Below, one piece after another: positions 46,301 through 55,110 of a stretch of DNA of 64,000 bases; position 1 is the first letter of the stretch, and each line of letters starts with the position of its first letter. This DNA is from Zygnema cylindricum (taxonomy: Eukaryota > Streptophyta > Zygnematophyceae > Zygnematales > Zygnemataceae). Below the pieces are notes generated by a model. The model did no database searches and was not told the DNA's origin. It saw only the letters and a list, made by a program, of their open reading frames with translations. Made by a program: the position numbers and the translations under genes. The stretch covers positions 49,039 to 113,038 of the forward strand of contig JBBHKE010002691.1 in the NCBI GenBank assembly GCA_037447655.1, read 5' to 3'.

Positions 46301-48347
46301 ATATAAATATAGATATATATATACATATATATACATATAAATAAAAACGCAATTATGGTTTTTAAAAACGTAAAAAGTGTGCCAAACCTTAACACCAGCA
46401 CCCCGAGCACCACGAAGTAAACTGTCATGATACATATATACATAAACATATTTATATACATACATACAAATACATATACACAATTCCGAAACATAAAACC
46501 GTCAAAATTTTGTCATACCCTAACCCCAATACCCCGAGCACCACAAAGTAAACTGTCACTATACTTACATATCAACACAAAAATATCTATAGACACATAC
46601 ACATACATATACACCTACACATACATATACACATGCATATACATATACATATGAAAGCAATTATGGTTCATAAAACCACCAAAAGTTTGTCATACCCCAA
46701 CGCCAATACCCCGAGTACAACAAAGTAGGCCGTGAGGACGGCGTTGACGAGGTCTTTTGGGAGAAACTTGAAGAGGAGGAAGAGAGAGACCAAAACCGCA
46801 CTCCCTATCAACGGAAACCGCATCGCATGCTCCTTCGACATCGTCTCCTGGAAGAAAAGGAACAAAAACAGGGGGAAGACAAAAAATGTAAGTGAGGATG
46901 AAGAAACTTGAAGTGGAGAAGAGAGAGAGAGAGAGAAAGAGAGACCAAAACCGCACTTTCAATCAGCAGAAAACTGCAGGATATGCTCCTTTGACATGGT
47001 TTCCTGGAAAAAAAGGAACAAAAACAGAGGAAAAAGACAAAAATTGGAAGTGAGAATGAAGAAGGTTGAAGCACAGGGAGAGAGAGAGACCGGCACCAGA
47101 CTGCCTATGGGAGGGAATGGGAAGGCGAGATCCTGAAGAGGGGGGATCGCAAAGAGCAGGAGCAAGGAAGGGAAAAGGAGAGGCAGAGAGCGAGAGAGGG
47201 AGAGGAAGAGAAGATGAAGGGAAATTAAAGGGAACTGCAGGGCGAGATCCCGAAGAGGGAGGATGGTGAACGGCAGGAGCAAGGGAAGAGGAGAGAGAGA
47301 GAGAGGGAAAGGGAGAAGAGGGAGAAGGAGAGGGAGAGGGAGTGGGAAAGGGGGAGAGAGAGGGAGAGAAGATTAAGGGAAACTAAGGGGAATCGCATGG
47401 TGTGCTCCTTCGTCATTCTCTCCTATTCCCATCTCACGAAAATAAATAAATAGAAAATAATATATATACATATATATATAAAATTTAAAACTGATAGTTT
47501 ACATAAAGACAGATTGGAGAAATGTTAGAGACACAAAATCTCAGTAAAAAAAGGACAAAACGGAAAAAAATCATGAGAAATCAGGAAATGTCAAACTTAA
47601 AAACTGTCAAAAACTACAAATAAAAAAAAAAAAAAAGCAGAAATTTAGAGAAAAAAAGAAAACAAAAAAAAACAAGAAACAAAAAAAATGAAAAAAAAAA
47701 AAAAAAAAAAGTACAAATCACGGGAAACGTGAGAAACGTAAAAAATATTAGCCTGTCGAGCCTACATCTTCCTTAAAGATTTAAATAACAAAGATACATA
47801 AAAAAAACCCAAAAAACAAATAAATTGAACACCTCTCTTTCAGATCTCGCAACACAACAGGTTTCGTAGTACCCCTCCCTCTTCACCTTCCCTTCCTCCC
47901 TCCTTCCCTCCCTCCCTCAAATTTCGGTATTATCTCTCCCTCTCAAAGAGGCAGAACCAGAAACGTGAAAGAGTAAACCCCAAAGTTTTAAAAACCCCAA
48001 ATAGGCAAAATCCAAAAACTTCAGACCTTAAACCCGAAAGCTTAAACCTTTCAATCAGAAGTTAAAACAATAAACCCGCAGGTTTAAACCTTAAACCCAA
48101 AAGTTCAAACAAAAGTTTAAACTCAAAATTTTAAACAACCAAAAAGTTTAAACCTTAAACCCGGAAACACAGACCCAGAAGTTTAAACAGAAGTTTAAAC
48201 AGTTTCAAAAGGAATAACCAGGCACGCTTACCATGGGAGCAGTAGTTTTAACGGAGCGCCAACTCCCGACAAAAACGGTGAGACAGGCGGTGAGGACAAC
48301 ATTCACATTGGGATCCACTCTAATAAAGAGAGGAGCCACAGCTAGTC
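40192..48347 (-). CDS. SPP: Signal peptide peptidase (exons 2-11; first exon not found)
   Basis: Intramembrane aspartyl protease of the ER (family A22B) that cleaves leftover signal peptides within the membrane. Exons in gene order: 48347-48232, 46847-46696, 45551-45466, 44513-44386, 43896-43846, 43440-43354, 42879-42810, 42144-42008, 41767-41692, 40304-40192. All junctions are GT-AG, phases agree, and 337 codons are open to TAG. Catalytic motifs: FFYDIFWVF (exon 7), GLGDIVIPG (exons 8-9), QPALLYIVPG (exons 9-10). Other plant SPP blocks are ETMSKEHAMRFPLIGSA, GIELLSLGSFKIGAILL and FDAPIK. The C-terminus is a variable acidic tail EYDESTGEEHEKEG with an (EG)n run coded by a GAGGGA microsatellite. 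It ends KKND, a KKxx ER-retrieval signal. Plant SPPs are near 340-350 aa, so only some 15 N-terminal residues are missing. The last acceptor was chosen by phase (TTTTAG at 40305). Confidence 0.96.
40497..41110. repeat. Imperfect foldback in SPP intron 10
   Basis: The left arm (40497-40690) has GTACTTTTGTCCTTTT words and ends ACAATCGCGCACGAAAAAAA. The right arm (40970-41110) is roughly its reverse complement (TTTTTTTGTGCGCGATTGTATAC ... AAAAGTACGAAAGGACAAA). They enclose a TCTCTC/CCCTCT tract at 40748-40910. In the transcript this could form a long hairpin. Confidence 0.7.
41460..41690 (+). repeat. (GGGAGA)n array at the 5' end of SPP intron 10
   Basis: Nearly pure GAGGGA hexamers on the plus strand (CCCTCT on the SPP sense strand). 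It starts within ten bases of the exon 10 donor (GTGGGAAGTCTCCC). ORFs read from it are artefacts. Confidence 0.95.
41777..41822 (-). repeat. 46-base T run before the exon 10 acceptor
   Basis: An uninterrupted A run on the plus strand, poly-T on the SPP sense strand, about ten bases upstream of the CAG acceptor. It is an extreme polypyrimidine tract for intron 9. Confidence 0.9.
42320..42590 (+). repeat. GGGAGA-type array in SPP intron 8
   Basis: GAGGCAGAGGGAGAGG words, purine on the plus strand and pyrimidine in the SPP transcript. Occupies the middle of the 665-base intron. Confidence 0.93.
43155..43345 (+). repeat. GGGAGA and (GA)n array at the 5' end of SPP intron 7
   Basis: Begins directly after the exon 7 donor; on the sense strand the intron starts GTGACAGGTCTCTCTCTC. 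The first 34 bases are pure CT repeats, then CCCTCT-type hexamers. Confidence 0.95.
43730..43830 (+). repeat. GGGAGA array at the 5' end of SPP intron 6
   Basis: Starts about 20 bases inside the intron on the sense strand (GTGAGCTTATTTTTCTGCATCC then CCTCTCCC units). Confidence 0.93.
44160..44385 (-). repeat. Ladder copy of the exon 5 3' edge
   Basis: The plus-strand sequence around the exon 5 donor (GGTTGTTTCAGAGGTATTC then AAAAAGGCTTTTCACCTGTATCG at 44352-44393) recurs at 44170-44210 as GGTTGTTTGGAGGAAAGGCTTTTCACCTGTATCGTG. The copy therefore includes the last bases of the exon and its splice donor, about 180 bases further into intron 5. Between them GTTTTAACAG is repeated several times. 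Confidence 0.75.
44514..45310 (-). repeat. Ladder of exon 5 acceptor-side intron units
   Basis: The acceptor-adjacent segment of intron 4 (CAGGATGAGATGACAGCTGGCTG, 44538-44560) recurs in variant form at about 44707, 44795, 44950, 45058 and 45283. The units are separated by TTGACTCGACT and TTCACTTCAC short repeats. Unit spacing is roughly 90-225 bases. Confidence 0.85.
45890..46695 (-). repeat. Ladder of exon 3 3'-edge copies
   Basis: Six degenerating copies of the last 50-odd bases of exon 3 plus its donor follow the intact exon into intron 3. The word AAGTAAACTGTCA (AAAGTAGGCCGTGA in the exon) marks them near 46546, 46415, 46280, 46151 and 46004, with a weaker one near 45898. Spacing is about 130 bases. 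Each copy still reads roughly TVYFVVLGVL on the minus strand and several keep a GTATGA-like donor. AT-rich CATATATACATA repeats fill the rest of each unit. Confidence 0.9.
46848..47426 (-). repeat. Ladder of exon 3 5'-edge copies
   Basis: Upstream of exon 3, copies of its first 50-60 bases recur near 47003-46940 (ETMSKEHILQF, with a CCAG acceptor), 47140-47090 (FPFPPIGSLVPVSL), 47262-47220 (LALQFPLISL) and 47425-47365 (ERMTKEHTMRFPLVSLNL). The copies are separated by GAGAGG-type tracts. Reading frame is lost in most of them. Confidence 0.88.
47427..48231. other. Remainder of SPP intron 2
   Basis: Poly-A tracts and, at 47975-48200, a run of TTTAAAC-CC-AAAGTTTAAAC-type repeats (about 10-15-base period, AAACCC/GTTTAAAC words). 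No exon. Confidence 0.6.
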
Positions 48348-49190
48348 CTGTTAAAAAGGAAAAAAAAGGGAAAAAAAAGGAAAAAAAAGGGAAAAAAAAG
48401 GAAAAAAAAAGGAAAAAAAAAGGGGAAAAGAAGAAAAACAGAGACATCAAAATTGTTGAAATCGGTTAAATAAAAAGAGATGTAACAGATTGGATCCACT
48501 CTAATAAAGGGAGGAGCTACAGCTAGTCCAGTTAAAAGGGAAAAAAAAAGAAAAAAAAAAAGTAACATGGAAAGTATTCGATTCACTTTAAAATTTTGGA
48601 TCCACTTTAATAAAGAGAGGAGCGACAGTAGACTGTCGTCAAGCCCATAAGAAAAAAAAAGATAAGAAAAACATAAGAATTAAGGATACATTCTACTAAA
48701 ACAAAGAAAAGTGACAGCTTTCCACAAGATAGAGGCATTTTATTAGCCAGACCTGTCCTTAAATAATGGAAGAAGGATACTTTGACTGAGAAGAATGAAA
48801 AAACAGGAAAAGATATAAAAAATATAAAAAGGTAAAAAGATATTGGACTCGCTGTAATAAAAAGAGATGTGACAGCTGATCCTATTCAAGTCAATCAAAA
48901 AAGGAAAAAAAACAGAAAACAACAAAAACCCAACGTGAATAGCTTTTACTAGCAATAATAACACTAATTCGATTGCGATTTTTTCGACCGCTATTTTTGT
49001 TGTTCTTCAAACACAAAATAGAGTTACTAATACCAAATTTTTTCTTCTTAACGAGTGGTTCACTATCATCCACGTTATTTGCACCGAAAATATAATTATC
49101 AACATTGAAACAGTCCTTCAAATTCATAATACCGATTCCCTTTATTCCCTTTATTCACTTTAAGAATATGAGAGATGACAGCCTTCCATT
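48348..49190 (-). repeat. Ladder of exon 2 5'-edge copies
   Basis: The first 35-45 bases of exon 2 (GACTAGCTGTGGCTCCTC then TTTATTAGAGTGGATCC on the sense strand) recur upstream at 48528-48492, about 48638-48598, 48724-48683, 48882-48844 and 49188-49150, progressively more diverged. In the nearest copy the acceptor CAG has become CTG. AAAAAGG-rich sequence separates the copies. Confidence 0.9.
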
Positions 49191-49829
49191 CAACCCGGTG
49201 AGGAATGAAAAAATAGAAACAATAAAAATTATCGGATTAACTTTAAAATTGAAATTCGCAATTGAAAATGAATAAACAAAAAAAACAAAATAATTGAATT
49301 CACTAAACGCACACTGAAAAGTACACTGTAAAATACTGAAAAGTACACCGTGAATGGCTTTAAGTGTTAACAACACTAATTCAGTGTCGATTTCTAAATA
49401 GCGTCGAATCATAATTTATTTATTTTAATTCATAACACTAATTGGAAAAAACATTTACATTCCCCCGTCCCCAAATTAGAATTAATAGCACTTAAAATTA
49501 AACCCCATGTTATATATCAAAATTTAAACACCACACTAAATAATATTTATAAATATAGTTCTCAACTCTAATAATCTTAGTGTTAACAATATAATAATAA
49601 TATACTGCGTACCCCTTTAAGGGATTAAATATAAACTCTCTCTTATGGATTACCTAAACTACCACTTACGTCACTCGAAGAAAAATATATAAAAATAGTG
49701 TAAGAAAAATAAATAACATAAAAATAAAACTAAAAAAAAGACTCCAGAGGACTCTAATTCGAATGAATATATATATTTTTTTTTACCCAAAATTATAAAT
49801 TAGGAGTACTAAGACTGCGTGCTTCCGTG
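49191..49829. other. AT-rich region upstream of the exon 2 ladder
   Basis: No exon recognised; the missing SPP first exon (about 15 residues, ending phase 1) could lie here or further right. Words AACACTAATT and TTAACACTAAT recur, as in the dispersed repeats elsewhere in the window. Confidence 0.4.
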
Positions 49830-49839
49830 GCCCATCATG

Positions 49840-49924
49840 GAAAAGGAAGGGAGAGAAAGAGGGAGGGAGGGAGGAATGGGGGGACGGAGGAGGGAGGGGG
49901 GGAGGGAGGGGGGGAAGGAGGGAG

Positions 49925-49962
<38 letters not shown>

Positions 49963-50165
49963 GGGAGGGAGGAGGAGGGAGGGAGGAGGGAGGGAGGATA
50001 GGGAGGGAGGGAGGGAGGGAGGAGGGAGGGAGGGAGAGAGGGAGAGAGAGAGGGAGAGAGAGAGGGAGAGAGAGAGGGAGAGAGAGAGGGAGGAAGAGAG
50101 GAAGAGACGGAGGGAGAGGAAATGAAAGTTGGAGGGGGGGAGAGAAAGATGGAGGGAGACAGCCA
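49840..50165 (+). repeat. GGGA/GAGA array with a 34-base G run
   Basis: GGGAGGGAGGGAGG units on both sides of an uninterrupted G run at 49928-49961. The strand could form G-quadruplexes. It lies upstream of the visible SPP exons. Confidence 0.95.
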
Positions 50166-50359
50166 GTCGGGAGGTAAGAATCGTGGCTTTCTATCACACT
50201 TATCGGATTTATAAAATGGTGATAATATGGATTAAAAATATAATAGTATATATAATATTAATGCATAAAGAAATATGAACTTCAAACGAGTTTAGAGGTT
50301 GGAAAAAAAAAAATCAAATAAACTTCTCTCCATGCACACGTGTCAAGTTTTCATTCAAA

Positions 50360-50640
50360 GACCCTTTTCCCCCCTTCCCCCCTTCCCCTTTTACCCCCTT
50401 ACCTCCTTACCCCCTTGCCCCTTTCCCCCTTTTACCCCCTTCTCCCCTTCCCTTCTCCCCTTCCCTTCCCTCCTTCCCTTCCCCTCTCTTCCCTTCCCTT
50501 CCCCTTCCTCTTCCATTTTCCTCTCAGAATCGAGTAGGCATTCTTTTAATTTCTCCCTTTTCCTCTGATCTCCTTCATCTCCTTCCTTCCTCCCTTCCTT
50601 CCCTTCCTCCCCCTCCCACTGGGCTGAGATGACGTCCATG
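50360..50640 (-). repeat. Pyrimidine-rich tract (plus strand CCCTT)
   Basis: CCCCTTCCCC/CCTTCC words on the plus strand. The minus-strand Lys/Glu/Gly-rich frame read across it is probably a by-product of the repeat, although the segment ATGGACGTCATCTCAGCCCAG at its right edge (about 50618-50638) is not repetitive and could be a short exon. Confidence 0.6.
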
Positions 50641-50884
50641 AAAATCTGCAATTTCCCATTGGTACTTAAAACTGCTGAAAAATTATCCTCTCTCTTCTCC
50701 CCGAAGATAAAACGAAAGACTTAAAAAAGCAAAATCAATGGAGAATAAATCGTTATTTTGAGGAGTCTCAAGGATCTTGTAGATCTCGTAGATCTGTTCT
50801 CAAGTTTTGTCGTTATTCGACTCTTCAACTTCTCTGATGATGGCCATCCGTATTCATTCCCGCGATGCGTCTAAGAGAGACAGG

Positions 50885-50889
50885 AGGGG

Positions 50890-50921
<32 letters not shown>

Positions 50922-50956
50922 AGGGAGGGAGAGAGAGAGAGAGAGAGAGAGAAAGA

Positions 50957-51010
<54 letters not shown>
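50885..51010 (+). repeat. (GA)n microsatellite
   Basis: Long runs of GA with two GAAAGAAGGGAG interruptions. CT-rich on the SPP sense strand, possibly in its 5' leader or promoter. Confidence 0.95.
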
Positions 51011-51011
<1 letters not shown>

Positions 51012-51094
51012 TAAAATCGAGGCAGTAATGAGCTCTTTCCGGAGCCAAGCGACCAACCGCGGAGAGGTACAGTAGAGACGAGGGAGCCGTACAA

Positions 51095-51166
51095 ACTGCA
51101 AACTGGAAACTGCCAACTGCCAACTGCCAACTGCCAACTGCCAACTGGCAACTGCCAACTGCAAAA
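51095..51166 (+). repeat. AACTGCC heptamer array
   Basis: About nine units of AACTGCC or close variants (AACTGCA, AACTGGA, AACTGGC), next to the TGACGTG cluster. Confidence 0.93.
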
Positions 51167-51187
51167 ATTAGGTCAAAAACTGGAGCG

Positions 51188-51211
51188 CACGTCACGTCAC
51201 GTCACGTCACA
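51188..51211 (-). promoter_or_regulatory. Four overlapping TGACGTG boxes
   Basis: On the minus strand (SPP sense) the sequence is TG(TGACG)n-like: four overlapping TGACGTG motifs at 5-base spacing. TGACGTG is the core of plant bZIP sites, including those of the ER-stress factors bZIP28/bZIP60. The cluster is 2.8 kb upstream of the first identified SPP exon. Linkage to SPP is inference, because the transcription start is unknown. Confidence 0.4.
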
Positions 51212-51299
51212 GGGACGCTACAGTATGTGACGCTCGGTTACAGCAGCGGTCAGGCGACTCCCCTCTCCCTCGGAGACGCTACGACCGTGAATCGCTATG

Positions 51300-54200
51300 G
51301 GTAGTGCTGGGTATCGAGGACCAATTGCCGATATTCGATATGTACCTAATTCTAAGTACATGATCGCTTTTTTTTATTTTTATTCTCCATTAGCGTAGTT
51401 CATTCTATTTTTTTCTTTACTCTATGTAGGGTTAATTTTTTAGTAACGTACAAAACGGAAGTACGTCGTCTTTTAAATAGTGTGGTGTACGGTCAGATTC
51501 AAACCGTACAAAAACGTACCTTTAAAAGAAAAAATGTACAATTCGTTCTGTTTAGTAGCCACGGACGCATTATGTGCGATCTAAAAAGGGGATCAAATCG
51601 GGTTGTCAAATATGACGTTCGCATATATTCGTCGAGCAACCACGTTTCGACTGTGTGAACGTACGATTTGTGTACGATTTGTCAGATTTTGTACAAATAC
51701 CTATATTAGTGTAAGCATGTTTGCGACCGACATGTACTTTTTTCAAAGACCCAAAATTAGAATTATTAAACAATTAGAATGTATGTTTTTTTTCAAAATT
51801 TTCAAATTCTTAATTAGCGTAAACCACGGTAATTATTCATATACGCTAAAGAATTTTCTACGCTAATAGCGATTGGCGGGGTACAGTTCGTGTACTTTAC
51901 GTGACAAAATGTCGCAATTGGAAACGGAAATTGTGCATGTAAGGTACATGCTTCGTACGAGGAAGTGTACGGTTTGAGTAGAGTACTGTACTTTATAAGT
52001 GCGACAATGCGACTCACCAAAAGTGCGTGGTGACATGTGTAGTCGTACGGCTCCGTAGCGATAACTGGCCACGGTACGGTTTTCAATGTTCAACAGTTAA
52101 AAAAATTCAAGTCTTCCAATCAGAGTCATTTTGACTTTTAGGTAAAAGACTACAGTACAGTACAGTACCTTTAAACTAAGCACGGACCACACTATTATAA
52201 AATCACTGAGAGGACTATTTTGAGGACGTTCGTACACCGTATTATATGTAATTCTAGTTTAATGTGGAGTACGTCAGTTTTAATTGTAAGTTTATGATGT
52301 TAACAAAGAAGAAGACAAGTTTCCATAAGTGGTCAATCCGATCTAGTGTGGCCGGCGGTTCCACTTTTCGGCTTTCGTTTCCGGCAAGGTGAAGTACGGA
52401 AAATGTCGATTCTGGGCTGATGATTGGATTAACAGCTCGGATCGTAAAAATATAACTGCCGGCCGGGGAAAATCTCAGAAATATCTGAAGACAGTTGACC
52501 ATGCCGAAAATGCACACGGTTTTCAATGGGCCGGCGGGAGTATCGTACGGATGACATCGATTATTGTACGAAATGGCTTTTAATCGAATGTAAATTCGTC
52601 AACGAGCGCCGGTCAACGTACGACATGAGTTGTCGCATGTTGCAGCTTTCCGTGCGAACATTGAAATCATACTGTACCATTGGTGTACTAAATTTATAGT
52701 TTAGTTCACAGCATAGTTGTTCAAATCGTGCGATTATTTCAATTTTTACGATTGAAACGTATAATTCGTGACTTTTGAAAAAGATCGCAAAAAAACGTGA
52801 TGTACTTTCTGTCCGGTAAACTGACGGACAGTTTACGGGGAGAATACAATAGTTTCCTTAAAATGTACGTTAGTTTTTGGAAATGTACGCAATTTGAGGA
52901 AAAGATAGGGAATTGCTAATCGCAGAGACGATTTTTGCTGCGCGCAGATAGTTGTCAGAAATTGTACATTTGAAGTACAATTTCGTACAGGCTACGTACC
53001 TTTAATTTCAGATCTGACGGTCAATCCGTCAACAACTTTGACTGGCGGAATATTGTACCGGCGGTTAAAAAAAAATTCAGGGTATGTGCTCATGCATAAA
53101 AGTACGGGGTTTTAATTATATCTGTCAAAGATTTTCTCGCGGCGTGCGCTAGCCTCGCATCGCATATTTTTAGATAGTGTAATGTGTCACTCCGTACTAA
53201 AACTGCTCATTATTTCGTACATACGTATAAAATATGTGTCAGGTAATTGCGTCGACAGGGGAAAATTGAGTGCGTCGAACGAAAAAGCGTACTCATTTAT
53301 TGGTCCTGTACTGTTTCAATAGCGTTAGTTACTAATTTCGATTTTGTTAAAATAGTGTAGCGTACGTAATATGTCAGTCCGTACTAAAGCTTTTAATTAT
53401 TTTGTACAGACGTACAGAATAAGTGTAAGATGAAAGCGTCGTCAGTGGCAATTGAGTGCGTCGCACAGAAAATCGTACGCAGATTTGATTCCAAGTCATA
53501 AAGACGAAGGAAAATAGCGATAACCTGTTCTTACATATTCAGGCGTCGAATATGTGAACACAGACTTTTGCGGCTAACCCTAAAAACATGGGAATGTGTA
53601 TCGTTTCCTTAACTTTAATAGCGATTTACGGTGTACTTTCAATCTTTTTCTGCTAATTCCGTACGTTTTTTCCGTACATTATGTCCGTACACGAAAAGTA
53701 TACGAATTTAACGAAAACTTCAAAATCTTAAAAAATTAACGCATTTTCGTAAAAAAGTGAAAATACGTACGTTTGGTACCTCTATGAATTAAAGGTACAT
53801 TGCTTGTACGAAATTGTAATTCAAATGTACAATTTCTGACAGCTACCTGCGCGCAGCAAAAATAGTCTCTGCGATTAGCAATTCCCAAAAGATAAGTCGC
53901 AGTTATTAGTACTTTCTGTCCAGTAAACTGAACAGAAATATCACGGAACCTGTACGTCATTTCATCGAAATTGTACGGATATTTTCGAAAAGAGACGTTG
54001 AAACGTCACACTATTTTCACGTAGTAAGTTTGAAAACTGTACGGGCGTCTTCTTCAATTTTTTTTGAAAGAAGCCGCCCTGGAATGTTGAAAACGATACC
54101 GTAGGGAAGCCGCCTCCCTATAACCTACAATGGCTGTCAATCACATCAAACAGACGGACTTTGACAAAATGTTTCCTTGGACAATATTCGAACCAGGACT

Positions 54201-54498
54201 TGCAACATTTTGATATAAACTATTTTCACATACTCCGCTACCAGTTGATCAAGGAAGTCGGATACGAACGAGGAGTGTGACATGTATTTAAATAATAATG
54301 ATTGTTTACCCCTCATTTAACGGAAACCTTACAAACTGCGCTATATTTAATTTTTTGTTTTTTTTAAATGTACGGAATTGTATGGATGAAAATTCATTAA
54401 CGATTTTTAGCGATTTGTTCAAAACGTTCAATGCGTTCGTTACATATAATTCGTCGCGATTGAATCGTTCGCACTGAACGTTATGAACACTTATGGTT
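51300..54498. repeat. GTAC-rich dispersed repeat region
   Basis: No gene supported. CGTACG, GTAC and TTAGTGTT words are abundant. The stretch 53340-53600 is a diverged third copy of part of blocks A/B (matching about 23080-23310 and 31680-31900: AGTCCGAACTAAA, AGATTTGA-TCC-A-TCATAAAG-AAGAAAA, GTGAACACAG-CTT). An inverted-repeat pair lies within it. Confidence 0.6.
52908..53886. repeat. Inverted-repeat pair with ~100-base arms
   Basis: 52908-53006 (GGGAATTGCTAATCGCAGAG ... GTACCTTTAAT) matches the reverse complement of 53788-53886 with few mismatches, leaving about 780 bases between. The same neighbourhood holds TTCTGTCC-GTAAACTGA palindromes at 52806 and 53914. This looks like a foldback or non-autonomous element without coding capacity. 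Confidence 0.8.
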
Positions 54499-55110
54499 CA
54501 TTGTTCAAAAGTAGGTGAAAGTACGCCCATACAATATGCCTATTGACCCAAAATATACAATATGGCCTAAAGACCCATATTGTATTGGTCGCAAAATGAA
54601 AAATAATAGTAATAGGGTTGAGTTACACATTGATCGATAGAGAATTAAATGTCATGTCTAAATTTTGAAAAACATTCGGACAAATTTTTATTTTTCCGTG
54701 AGTTTTGAGGTATTTTTTATTTAAACCGTCAGATTTAGACGATTGAACGGTCGCCGATCAAAGTAGCGATCTAAGAAGATCACATGAAAAGCCCATAACA
54801 CAACTTTACGTCCGCGTTTTATTTTTCCTGGGTTTTTTTTTTTCACGGTTTTTTTTTTCGGGTTTTTTTTTTCGGGTTTTTTTTTCCCGGGTTTTTTTTC
54901 CCGCGGAATGTCATCCTACGCCGTGTCAGTTCGCTAAAAAAAATCGTCCGGCAGCGTGCGTTGTACTATGATGATACATCAGATTCGTACGTTCGTACAA
55001 GAGTGTGCAAAACGCACACCCATACAGTATGATTACTCTACGCGAGTTTTGTGCCAAGTTTTGTGCGCCTACCAAAGGCCTACCATAAAAACGCATACTT
55101 TTGAACGATG
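54499..55110. mobile_element. Second hAT-like element, 612 bp
   Basis: Related to the MITE at 30541-30846: ends CATTGTTCAAAAGTAG and CATACTTTTGAACGATG. It shares AGCGATCTAAGAAGATCACATGAAAAGCCCATAAC and GCCTACCATAAAAACG internally. It is twice as long, with a (CGGGTTTTTTTTT)n array at 54829-54903 and extra sequence after it. The 8-base flanks (TTATGGTT / GTTTAGTT) match at only five of eight positions. Confidence 0.75.

Noticed and set aside
46004-46560. Repeated TVYFVVLGVL peptides read as alternative SPP exons
   Set aside because: Each lacks an acceptor and the upstream half of the exon; they are partial edge copies in intron 3, not cassette exons.
48492-48528. Second copy of the SPP exon 2 start as an alternative exon
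   Set aside because: The acceptor CAG is changed to CTG and the copy stops after about 40 bases without a donor.
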